Assembly: GCA_026390575.1 (NCBI GenBank)
Contig: JAPLFR010000008.1
Span: forward strand, 1-64,000
Length of the DNA stretch: 64,000 nucleotides
Reading direction: 5' to 3'
Origin: Ignavibacteriales bacterium
Lineage (GTDB): Bacteria; Bacteroidota; Ignavibacteria; UBA10030
The notes under the pieces are model-generated. The model did not search any database. It worked only from the letters and a program-made list of their open reading frames with translations, and was not told where the DNA came from. Each line of letters starts with the position of its first letter. The stretch's first letter is position 1. Made by a program: the position numbers and the translations under genes. Below are positions 39,801 through 47,800 of the stretch, piece by piece.

Positions 39801-40007
39801 TTCACACTTGCACAAAGAATGCGTACGACATTGAATGTATTCAATGTACTCGGTCAAAAGGTTGTGAACCTTTTTGATCAAATTGCAAATCCCGGAAAAC
39901 TTTATCAGGTGAGCTTTGATGCATCAGGTCTTCCGAGCGGCATCTATGTTGCAGAGTTGGTATCTGGAACGCAACGGCAAAGCAGGCGAATGATTCTCAT
40001 CAAGTAG
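36870..40007 (+). CDS. modular T9SS-secreted GH3 glucosidase (CARDB, F5/8C, sorting domain)
   Basis: A 1045-residue exported protein with a signal peptide (about 1-30). The GH3 N domain has GGEDYYLCAQTT, KHYNANHRENGR and nucleophile Asp in YVVSDWGSI. GH3 C and fibronectin-III-like domains run to about 690. A CARDB beta domain (about 692-805, PDLLITNIKMVPPYPFPGQ), a proline hinge and an F5/8 type C (CBM32-like) domain (about 815-935, DGDMGTRWSSAFSD) follow. The last ~85 residues are a T9SS sorting domain (NNYPNPFNPST ... SGIYVAELVSG ... RRMILIK). Unlike the GH3 at 33082 it is destined for the cell surface. Start ATG 36870 has AAAGGA at good spacing. Confidence 0.9.
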   Translation: MNIRSLINKAFMMCLFFGMLFALCSYRLSAQTIEARIDTLISKMTMSEKILQLCQQGNFNTANNTRLGIPGFIMSDGPHGVRSGNATSFPVGIGMASMWDIELAYRIGEAMGKEFRGKSKHQALGPCLDIDRDPRNGRSPETGGEDYYLCAQTTTAVVKGIQSTPCIATVKHYNANHRENGRTSNNITANQRILHEDAGLAFRTAVQQGGAMCVMNAYNLINSQYCAENYNVLSTILRTHWGFPYYVVSDWGSITNSEKAIKAGCSICMGADNYKNDLPGLVASGTVPDSIINSAVRCVLRTKILAGMLDYQPPGDPNDVNSTAHQQLCLEAGRKSLVLLKNQDNILPLNKSTINKIALIGPSAATLQIDGSGSAYVTPFYSITPRQGIETKIGASKVQFVNGCDINSTDTNSFASARTIAATSDVVIYCGGLDGGQEGEGHDRASGSIQLPGKQQDLINALAAANKNIIVVLFSGGVCGVSRCIDNIKGLVYAFYPGQEGGNALADVLFGDYNPGGKLPVTMPKSDTQLPPWLQNDNLNTGYGRGYRWFDKMGYTPQYAFGLGLSYTTFSYTNLIVPSSVTPGQPVDISVDVSNTGPRTGEEVVQLYVTDTLSSVPMPVKQLKGFKRVAINPGQTVTVTFTLTADELYYFNETTNTYEVEPGQYTVRIGGSSDNLPVSGNFNVSSGPQKPDLLITNIKMVPPYPFPGQKVIFLATVKNQGTAATTAGSQVKVSFNVNGQQVCWSDNFTSSIPAGGMALICGNTGPGETNTWTSGEVGNYNVGATVDPDNTVDECVETNNSLSTQLTVYLQPPPPPPNLALNKSVRVTSMENSGLDGPYAVDGDMGTRWSSAFSDPQSIIVDLGSIYHIDDVTLYWETAYAKVYYLKASIDSSNWTFISYKTNGMGGTEKISVGADARYVQMLGIQRATQYGYSLWEIEVHGSDSNGINSLDNIIPPKEFSLFNNYPNPFNPSTIIEFTLAQRMRTTLNVFNVLGQKVVNLFDQIANPGKLYQVSFDASGLPSGIYVAELVSGTQRQSRRMILIK

Positions 40008-40034
40008 CTCCAAAACTTGACCTATAAAGATCGA

Positions 40035-42080
40035 ATGATAAACTCATCAAACTACAATCGAATATTGATTCAACCTGTAAAGTTGATATTCTTTTTGATC
40101 ATTAGCATTTGTGCTGCAAACGAAATTCTCATTGCTCAAGGATATCTCCATACATCCGGAACGAAGATAATGAAGGGCAATGGAGACGAAATGATTCTCC
40201 GAGGGATTGGGCTTGGGGGCTGGCTCGTTCCTGAAGGATATATGCTTCACACCTCAGGATTTGCAAACTCCCCAACAGAAATTCGAAATAAAATTGTAGC
40301 GTTAGTAGGTCAAACAAATTCGGATCAGTTTTTTCAATCTTATCGACAGAACTATGTGACTCGAAAAGATATTGATTCTATTGCAAGATGGGGGTTCAAT
40401 TCCATTCGATTACCAATGCATTATGAATTACTGACACCTAAAGGACAGTCAGGTGTTTTTCTTGAAGCGGGTTTTGCAATAATAGACAGTCTGCTCAATT
40501 GGTGTGAAGCAAATCATATATATCTTATTTTAGATTTACATTGCGCGCCGGGCGGCCAGAACAGCGCCAACATCAGCGACTATAGTGGCTATCCGTCGTT
40601 ATGGGAGAGTACAGTATATAAACAACAAACAGTGGCATTGTGGAAGGAACTTGCAAGACGCTATTCTGATAAGCAATGGATTGGTGGATACGATTTATTG
40701 AACGAAACTGTATGGACATTCGGGACTACACCTGCAAACCAGCCATTGCGAGCTTTATACAAACAAATCACAGATTCTATCCGAACAGTTGATAAGAACC
40801 ATATCATTTTCATCGAAGGAAATCAATGGGCAAATGATTTCGCAGGGTTGACACCACCCTGGGATACCAACATGGTTTATAGTTTTCATAAGTACTGGAA
40901 CCCGAATAATACGAGTTCTATTAATACATATCTAAGTCTAAGAACTAACAACAATGTCCCACTCTGGTGCGGTGAGGCAGGAGAGAATTCAAACCAATGG
41001 TTCGCCGATTGTATTGCACTATTTGAAGCGAATAAAATTGGCTGGTCTTGGTGGCCGCATAAGAAAATTGAATCTACTGCAGTATTACTTTCATCCCCGA
41101 TGTCGGCAGGGTATAATAATATTCTTCGATATTGGAATAATCAGGTTCCGCAGCCGAGTGTTCAGGATGCAATGGATGCCTTGAATAGTCAAGCTATGAA
41201 TTTGAATATCGATTCATGTGCGGTTCGTCGTGATGTCATTGATGCAATAATACGGCAGCCCTTTACAACAGCGACAGTTCCGTTTGCAAATCTCAATATT
41301 CCTGGATATGTTTTTGCTACCGAGTATGATATGGGAAAGAATGGTTTTGCTTATGGCGATAAAGATTTTCAGAATATTAGTGGAAACAGCGGTGGGAGTG
41401 CTTGGAATACTGGCGGACAGTATAGAAATGATGGAGTAGATATTGAAACTTGTTCTGACTTTCCAACGAATGGGTACGATGTTGACGATATAAATAATGG
41501 TGAATTTCTAACCTTTACAGTGAATGCTTCTGAAACAGCAACTTATGATATGAGTGTAAGATATACAGCGAATGCGGCAGGAAGTATGCTCAGATTATTT
41601 ATGGATGGAAACTATGATTCAGGTATTCTGACTCTTCCATCTACAAGCGGATTGCAAACGTGGAGTTCATTTAGTGCCGGACAGTACCAATTTACCGCAG
41701 GATCGCATCTATTTGGAATCTCTTTTTTATCAAGCGGGTTTAATTTAAACTATATTAAATTTACGAATGTGAATGCCCACGACCAAGATACCTCAGATTA
41801 TCAACTTCAACAAAACTATCCGAATCCTTTTAATTCAACGACAGTGATCGAATATCAGTTGCCAGCAGTAGGAACACGATTTTTTGTGTCTTTGAAAGTA
41901 TATGATGAGCTGGGGAGAGAAGTGGCAAACCTGATAAATGAACAGCAGGAGGCAGGTCCTCATCAAACTATCATGGATGCTCGTCGGCTGGCTAGCGGAG
42001 TGTATGTGTATCGGTTGTTGGCGACTGATGAGCAGAAAAATCAGCACACTTTCCAGAAGAAAATGCTTTTGTTAAAATAA
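40035..42080 (+). CDS. modular T9SS-secreted GH5 glucanase with CBM6
   Basis: A 681-residue exported enzyme. The signal segment (about 13-35) is followed by a GH5 domain (about 36-380, RGIGLGGWLVPEGYMLH; acid/base Glu in YDLLNETVW; nucleophile Glu in WCGEAGEN). A CBM6-type domain (about 420-580, EYDMGKNGFAYGDKDFQN ... NNGEFLTFTVNA) and a T9SS sorting domain (about 590-681, NYPNPFNSTTVIEYQL ... SGVYVYRLLA ... KKMLLLK) follow. The usual Pro after the acid/base Glu is Thr. CBM6 members often bind beta-1,3-glucan. The chosen start is ATG 40035; a TTG at 40017 is possible. It is the last gene of the long operon that begins near 21.2 kb. Confidence 0.88.
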   Translation: MINSSNYNRILIQPVKLIFFLIISICAANEILIAQGYLHTSGTKIMKGNGDEMILRGIGLGGWLVPEGYMLHTSGFANSPTEIRNKIVALVGQTNSDQFFQSYRQNYVTRKDIDSIARWGFNSIRLPMHYELLTPKGQSGVFLEAGFAIIDSLLNWCEANHIYLILDLHCAPGGQNSANISDYSGYPSLWESTVYKQQTVALWKELARRYSDKQWIGGYDLLNETVWTFGTTPANQPLRALYKQITDSIRTVDKNHIIFIEGNQWANDFAGLTPPWDTNMVYSFHKYWNPNNTSSINTYLSLRTNNNVPLWCGEAGENSNQWFADCIALFEANKIGWSWWPHKKIESTAVLLSSPMSAGYNNILRYWNNQVPQPSVQDAMDALNSQAMNLNIDSCAVRRDVIDAIIRQPFTTATVPFANLNIPGYVFATEYDMGKNGFAYGDKDFQNISGNSGGSAWNTGGQYRNDGVDIETCSDFPTNGYDVDDINNGEFLTFTVNASETATYDMSVRYTANAAGSMLRLFMDGNYDSGILTLPSTSGLQTWSSFSAGQYQFTAGSHLFGISFLSSGFNLNYIKFTNVNAHDQDTSDYQLQQNYPNPFNSTTVIEYQLPAVGTRFFVSLKVYDELGREVANLINEQQEAGPHQTIMDARRLASGVYVYRLLATDEQKNQHTFQKKMLLLK

Positions 42081-42139
42081 TTTTATTACAAAATTTATCA
42101 AAAGATAATAAATAAACTTATATAAAAAATCCATTGAGG

Positions 42140-42147
42140 TATCTTTG
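42140..42147 (+). promoter_or_regulatory. Bacteroidota-type -7 element before the esterase
   Basis: TATCTTTG fits the Bacteroidota -7 consensus TAnnTTTG and lies 24 bp before the esterase start. The -33 position reads CTTA, not TTTG, so it is only half a match. It suggests the esterase has its own promoter. Confidence 0.5.
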
Positions 42148-42171
42148 CAATTTTAAATAGAGGATACTTAT

Positions 42172-43812
42172 ATGCAAAAATCTGCGACTTCTTTCATCTT
42201 CCTTATAGTAATAAATTCAATGGCTTGTGCGCAAGTAAATGACGAAACTGTTGCTCCAAGAGTAAAAATTGTGAATGGTGTGCTTGAAGGAATTAATGAA
42301 TCCGGTATCCGCACTTTCAAGGGAGTTCCTTTTGCTGAGCCACCAATTGGTGATTTACGCTGGAAGGAACCTCAGCCATTAAAGAATTGGTCAGATGTAC
42401 GTAAAGCAGACAAATTTGGGCCTCGTGCTATGCAAATGCCTATTTTTGGTGATATGGGTTTTCGATCTAATGGTATGAGTGAAGATTGCCTGTACCTCAA
42501 CATATGGACACCTGCAAAGACGGACAAAGAGCATTTGCCAGTACTGGTTTATTTTTATGGAGGTGGTTTTGTGGCAGGGGATGGTTCTGAAGCTCGTTAC
42601 GATGGTGAAAGTATGGCCCGCAAAGGTATTGTGGCGGTTACAGTAAATTACCGTCTTGGAGTATTTGGATTTCTTGCCCATCCTGAGCTAACAAAAGAAT
42701 CGCCTCATCGATCCTCCGGTAATTATGGATTAATGGATCAGTCTGCAGCTTTACACTGGGTGCAACAAAACATATCGGCCTTCGGCGGTGATCCTACAAA
42801 AATTACTATCGCCGGTGAATCTGCAGGATCGGTTTCCGTTAGTGCACAAATGGCTTCACCCTTATCAAAAAAAATTATAGCTGGTGCAATAGGCGAAAGC
42901 GGCTCATTACTGGGTACGCTTCCTTCTATTCCGCTCACTGCTGCCGAACAAACAGGTGTTGAATTTGCCAAAAGCATCCCGGCAAATTCCTTATCGGAAC
43001 TCAGAACTATGAGCGCGGAAAAATTGCTTGATGCTGCTGCAAAGTTTAATCCCTTCCGTTTTTCATTAACCATTGATGGTTATTTCTTTCCCAAAAGCCC
43101 CTTTAAAATTTATGAAGCAGGAGAGCAGGCGCATGTGCCACTGTTAGTTGGATGGAATTCAGAGGAAATGAACTACCATAATATTCTGGGACCCAATAAA
43201 CCCACTTTGGATAACTTTACCAGCGCTGTGCAAAAAATTTATGGCGAACATGCGGCACAAGTTTTACAAGTTTACAACTCATCCACCGATGAAGAAGTGG
43301 AACAAGTGGCTACTGATTTAGCTGGAGACAGATTTATTGGTTTTAGTACATGGAAATGGGGCAACATACATAGTAAAACTAGTGGCAAGCCAGTGTATCG
43401 GTATTTGTTTGCCCGTCCACGCCCTGAAATGAGACCAGAAATGGGAAATGCTACGGCGGGTCTGGCAGGTGGTGTGAAGAAAGATTCTGCTGCTGCCAAG
43501 GCACCTAAACCACCAGCGGCCCGAGGCGCGGTTCATTCTGCTGAAATAGAATATGCTCTTGGTAATCTACCTACCAACCGTGTTTACGATTGGCAACCTG
43601 AAGATTATAAGGTTTCTGAAATGATGCAAACTTTCTTTGCTAATTTTATTAAAACAAATAATCCTAGTGGTCTTGGTGTACCTGAATGGCCATCTGTTAC
43701 TAATGCGAGACCGGTAAATGTAATGCTTATAGATGTCAATACTAAAGTAATACTCGAGACAATGATGCAACAACAGCGATATTTACTTCTTGATAAGCTT
43801 TCAGGGAAATAA
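42172..43812 (+). CDS. type B carboxylesterase
   Basis: A 546-residue exported alpha/beta hydrolase with a signal peptide (about 1-21, MACAQ). It has the family signatures TFKGVPFAEPPIGDLRW, EDCLYLNIWTP, YGGGFVAGDG (oxyanion hole), FGGDPTKITIAGESAGS (nucleophile Ser) and a catalytic His region near PPAARGAVHSAEIEYALG. It would remove ester groups from substrate or small molecules; the true substrate cannot be read. Its wording and codon choice look a little different from the flanking glucanase genes, and it has its own promoter, so it may be a later arrival. It is bordered downstream by debris and a MITE. Confidence 0.88.
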   Translation: MQKSATSFIFLIVINSMACAQVNDETVAPRVKIVNGVLEGINESGIRTFKGVPFAEPPIGDLRWKEPQPLKNWSDVRKADKFGPRAMQMPIFGDMGFRSNGMSEDCLYLNIWTPAKTDKEHLPVLVYFYGGGFVAGDGSEARYDGESMARKGIVAVTVNYRLGVFGFLAHPELTKESPHRSSGNYGLMDQSAALHWVQQNISAFGGDPTKITIAGESAGSVSVSAQMASPLSKKIIAGAIGESGSLLGTLPSIPLTAAEQTGVEFAKSIPANSLSELRTMSAEKLLDAAAKFNPFRFSLTIDGYFFPKSPFKIYEAGEQAHVPLLVGWNSEEMNYHNILGPNKPTLDNFTSAVQKIYGEHAAQVLQVYNSSTDEEVEQVATDLAGDRFIGFSTWKWGNIHSKTSGKPVYRYLFARPRPEMRPEMGNATAGLAGGVKKDSAAAKAPKPPAARGAVHSAEIEYALGNLPTNRVYDWQPEDYKVSEMMQTFFANFIKTNNPSGLGVPEWPSVTNARPVNVMLIDVNTKVILETMMQQQRYLLLDKLSGK

Positions 43813-43877
43813 TCAAGATATTTTTAATTTGTTGCTGTTATTTAAAGTGTGCATAGGCTCGTTAAACGAATTTTGCG

Positions 43878-44009
43878 TTATGAAGCTTTCAGTGCCTTGC
43901 GCGCCATCCGCAAGATTTCCCAAAAAGGAGGCTCAAATCCATGCTCAACCCGTAATTGTTCTGTGCTTTTCTGTACCACAGCAGCAGCTACCTTATGCCG
44001 AGTAGCATA
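43878..44009 (-). pseudogene. fragment of an unidentified minus-strand gene
   Basis: On the minus strand an open frame reads YATRHKVAAAVVQKSTEQ..., then GFEPPFWEILRMARKALKAS and a stop at 43878-43880. It has a coding look (amphipathic helices) but no start, and it runs directly into the MITE at 44010. It is the C-terminal ~42 residues of some protein cut off by the element. I do not recognise the family. Confidence 0.45.
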
Positions 44010-44178
44010 ATAATCCCAAATTATGCGATAGAAGTTGCTTCACCACTTTGAAGTACTGTAAGTCCTTTTTTCTAAGGAACTTACAGAAATTGGTCTGATT
44101 TCTTCGGAATTCTATAAACCCATTGAATATAAAGAGTTATTCATGTCGTCATTGATCTAATGCATAATTTGGGATTAT
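44010..44178. mobile_element. MITE-like element, copy 2
   Basis: The element is 169 bp with perfect 17-bp terminal inverted repeats, ATAATCCCAAATTATGC (44010-44026) and GCATAATTTGGGATTAT (44162-44178). An internal hairpin CTGTAAGTCCTT / AAGGAACTTACAG (44055-44084, one bulge) is present. It is a direct-orientation copy of the element at 510-698, but lacks that copy's extra palindrome. There is no coding frame. It sits exactly between a gene fragment and a regulator relic. Confidence 0.82.
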
Positions 44179-44213
44179 CATAGAATATGTAAAGAACTTG
44201 GCATGAAATATAG
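44174..44213 (+). pseudogene. relic of a sigma54 regulator 3' end, next to the MITE
   Basis: The DNA from ATTATCATAGAATATG onward is nearly identical to the last codons of the regulator at 5164-5202. It reads YHRICKELGMKYR, with the stop lost. Only about 35 bp remain, cut by the MITE on the left. Downstream homology continues into the half-site array at 44285. Confidence 0.75.
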
Positions 44214-44284
44214 GTCACTCGCTTGTTGTCCGCTCCAACTACAACATCTTTTTAACCAAGGTTAATAAGGTAGTTCTCCACTCG

Positions 44285-44322
44285 TTATCATTTTTGATAA
44301 GAATTCGATTATTAAATGATAT
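44285..44322 (+). promoter_or_regulatory. enhancer-like half-site array, copy 3
   Basis: TTATCA (44285), TTTT spacer, TGATAA (44295), then TGATAT (44317), 22 bp after the second half-site. The layout is the same as at 5281 and 13178, although the surrounding DNA is well diverged. It lies 88 bp before the -24/-12-like element at 44373. Confidence 0.65.
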
Positions 44323-44372
44323 TGCTAAAAAAGCAATTCGGCATTTTTTTAAGTTTATGGTAACTAATTCTA

Positions 44373-44388
44373 TGGTACATAACATGAT
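44373..44388 (+). promoter_or_regulatory. sigma54-like promoter element, copy 3
   Basis: TGGTACATAACATGAT keeps the -24 half, but the -12 GC is GA, as in copy 1. It is about 475 bp before TonB receptor 2, which also has a housekeeping promoter closer by, so this one may be weakened or dead. Confidence 0.4.
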
Positions 44389-44599
44389 AGGTAGGTGAAT
44401 GAATTAAAGTGTTCCGTTACCACTCAGTAAGAGTAAATCATCAATGTTGTTACAACTTATGGAAATAAGCGCCATCGTTATTATTCTATTATTTCTTCTT
44501 TAGCCGCACACACATTCAATGATAATTAATTCACCATAAACAAGCATTTATAATCACCAAATCAATATATCCTTGACGCAGTGTGGAAGTTAAAAAGTA
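44389..44599. other. gene-free stretch before TonB receptor 2
   Basis: AT-rich with no supported frame and no strong hairpin. Confidence 0.35.
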
Positions 44600-44758
44600 A
44601 TGAGAGCAACGGTGGCTGTGACGGCTCACCTGAAAGAAGCAGAAGAGTTCATACGATTCAGAATGAAAGAAAAATTTAATTTGAATCCTAGATTTAATCA
44701 ATTACATCTCGAATCAAATTACATCAAGACGAACCTGAAGGGAATTTATCCATATTAA
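44600..44758 (+). CDS. 52-codon frame, possibly another decayed regulator tail
   Basis: An open frame of 52 codons begins at ATG 44600 (MRATVAVTAHLKEAEEF) and ends at TAA 44756-44758. The segment HLKEAEEFIRFRMKEKF and LHLESNYIKTNLKG is loosely like the C-terminal Fis helix-turn-helix of NtrC-type regulators. The DNA at 44753-44777 (ATTAAGGAACTTGATCTGATT) also matches the regulator-tail relic at 13080-13102 in a shifted frame. It may be a second, older relic; a real small protein is less likely. Confidence 0.3.
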   Translation: MRATVAVTAHLKEAEEFIRFRMKEKFNLNPRFNQLHLESNYIKTNLKGIYPY

Positions 44759-44772
44759 GGAACTTGATCTGA

Positions 44773-44803
44773 TTTGAGTTATTGAGAAATAGTGATATCT
44801 TTG
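44773..44803 (+). promoter_or_regulatory. Bacteroidota housekeeping promoter of TonB receptor 2
   Basis: TTTG (44773-44776), 19 bp, TATCTTTG (44796-44803) is a perfect match to the Bacteroidota primary-sigma consensus TTTG-N19-TAnnTTTG. It is about 60 bp before the receptor start. It gives basal expression independent of sigma54. Confidence 0.8.
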
Positions 44804-44861
44804 CATCATTGAATAGAGACAGTATTATATTCGTTCACTCAATTCATAAGGGGAAAAACCT

Positions 44862-47800
44862 ATGAAAAGTAGATTCCTTTTTTTGATATTCCTTCTATTG
44901 TTAGGACTGGCCTTTTTATCTGCGATCGGGATAGCAGGTACAACAGGAAAAATCGCTGGGACGATTACCGATAAATTAAACGGCGAGCCCATCATAGCAG
45001 CTAATGTCGTTGTCCTCGGTACATCTCTTGGTGCTTCTACAGATATAAATGGAGAATATTCTATCTTGTTTGTTCCTCCCGGAATATACAAAGTTCAAAT
45101 CTCTTGCATCAGTTATGGAAAAATTGTCATGAGTGATGTGAGAGTTTACATAGATCAAACAGCGCGCGTCGATGTTACCTTAGAGGCAAAAGAAGTCCAA
45201 GTTGAAGAAACGGTTGTTTTTGGGGAAAAGCCCATCAAACCAGATGTGTCTGCTGCTGTTGTTGCAGTGAGTAATAACGAAATTAGTCAACTGCCTGTTG
45301 CAAATATGCAATCAGTTATTCAGACTCAAGCCGGCGTGAAGGAAAATATGCAAATCCGCGGAGGGGACCAGAGTGATGCATTGTTTCAGGTAAACGGTAT
45401 ATCACTCCGTGATCCACGCAATAATACACCTATATCAACGATTGCGCTGAGTTCTGTTAAAGAAGTTTCTATCGAACGCGGCGGGTTTAATGCCGAATAT
45501 GGCCAGGTTCGCTCCGGTATCATCAATGTGATTGCGAAAGAGGGGGATAAATCAGACTACACCGTGACAGCGACTGTTCGTGCTAGCCCGTACCAATATA
45601 AGGCTATGGGTTTATCACCTTTTGATCAAAATTCTTATTGGATGCGGCCGTATCTAGATCCCGCCGTTTGTTGGACAGGCACGACGAATGGTGCCTGGGA
45701 TACCTATACTCAAGATTCATATCCAAAATGGGAAGGATGGAATTCAATATCGCAACAAAGAAATACATCGGCGGGTTCTACATATCTTTCTCCGGCCGCG
45801 CTGCAAAAGCAATATCTATTTGAAACACGAAGACGACCTGTTGCCAATCCCGATTATGATGTTGATGCAGGTTTTGGCGGTCCCGTGCCTCTCATTGGTA
45901 AGTATTTGGGCGATCTTCGTTTCTTTAGTGCGTACCGGCAACAAGACGCAATGCTTTTAGTTCCATTGACTCGAAACGATAATTTGAATTGGGACTTGAA
46001 TGTGCGATTTAACTCGGACATAACCAAATCCATGAAATTAGTCGCCGCAGTTTTTACAGGCAAACAATATTCGCAAGTTCAAAACTGGCCTTTTACGGTG
46101 TCTCAAAACTGGGCGAGTGGTATATATATCACAACTCCGCAACAAGTAGCTGATCAAATTGCAGGCTATGGTCAAACTGGAATCTTTAATCCCGATTATT
46201 TCAGCCCGTCTAAAATATCATATACCTCAATTTCAGCAGATGTTACTCAATTCCTTTCTCCAACATCGTATTATGAAATTAGGCTCGAGCGATTAACGAG
46301 ATCGTACCTGTCCGAACCTACGGCGAGACGGAATGAGGATTCGGTTTATCAAATTGTGAATGGTTTCTTTGTTAACGAAGAGCCATTCGGATACGAGACT
46401 GTGAAATCTATGGGAGCAACAGGGATTGACTTGGGAGGTTCCGAATGTTTGTTTCGGGACCATACAGAAGTATCTGCGACAACGTTGAAGGCAGATTTTA
46501 CGAGCCAGATTGACTTTAAAAATATGTTTAAAGCAGGAATAGAATTTATTTATAACGATCTGAATTTTGATTACGGACAGGCTTATGCATTAAGTAACGG
46601 TGTAGATTATCAACAGCATGTTGTGATGCGTGTTTATCCCATCAGAGCGGGTGCGTATATCCAGGATAAATTGGAGACAAATGGATTTGTAGCTAATTTT
46701 GGATTAAGGGTGGATTATAGCGATCCTCGGACGGATTGGTACACTGGTAATCCATTCAATGTATCGTTTTTTTCCAGTGCAAATTCAAATGCACCTTTGA
46801 CCCCATCAAAAGCGCAATGGCAATTTAGTCCACGCATCGGTATTTCCCATCCAGTTACAGAAAATTCAAAACTTTATTTCAATTACGGACATTTTAAGCA
46901 AATGCCGTCCTATGAAAATATGTTTGCTATTGGCCGCACATCATCTGGACAAATTACAAACTTTGGTAATCCAAATCAAACTCTGGCGAAAACTGTTGCC
47001 TACGAGCTTGGGTATGATCATTACTTAGGTGATAATATTCTTATTCAAATAAGCGCGTTTTATCGGGATATCACAAATAATCAGCTCGATATAAATGGAA
47101 ACACGCTTACTGTTTATTATATACCAAAGACTGGCGGGTACGCTCAGCCCACAAGTTCTGGCTATGCGGATGTTCGCGGCCTTGAAATTTCTTTACGAAA
47201 GACGAGCGGTCAATTTTGGACAGGATTTGCAAACTACACATATCAATCCACTTCTGGAGGTTATTTTGGTGATAATACCCAATTTCTGAATCTCACAGAA
47301 CAGACAAATTATGATACACGAACAGATAGGTCGTACCAACAAGTGCCCGTCCCAAGTCCTTATGCTCGGGTGAACCTCTGTTTATTTACTCCTAATGATT
47401 TTGGTCCCCAATGGGGTTCCTTTAAACCATTGGGCAGTTTTTTGTTAAATGTGTTTTTCAATTGGCAAGCGGGTTCGTATGTCACGTATAATCCATTCGC
47501 AAGATATGGAATATTCAATAATGTACAAAACACAGATAACTTTGACGTCCAGTTAAGATTTAGTAAGACCTTTGATTTGAGAACTGTAAACGTCGAATTG
47601 TTTGTCGATGTGAATAATGCCCTGAATTACAAAAAGATGAATATGAACTCATTTGGTGGTTCTTCCGACCGTGATTCATATATGGAATCTCTTCATCTTC
47701 CTAAAAGTGATGTCTATACTAATGTGCCGGGAGATGATAGGGTCGGTGATTTTAGAGCAAATGGAACTGATTATCAACCCGTATTAAATTATTTACCAAC

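Noticed and set aside
44600-44758. 52-codon frame as a functional small regulator
   Set aside because: Similarity to the helix-turn-helix is loose, and nucleotide matches to regulator tails occur in another frame, so a relic is likelier; listed at low confidence only.
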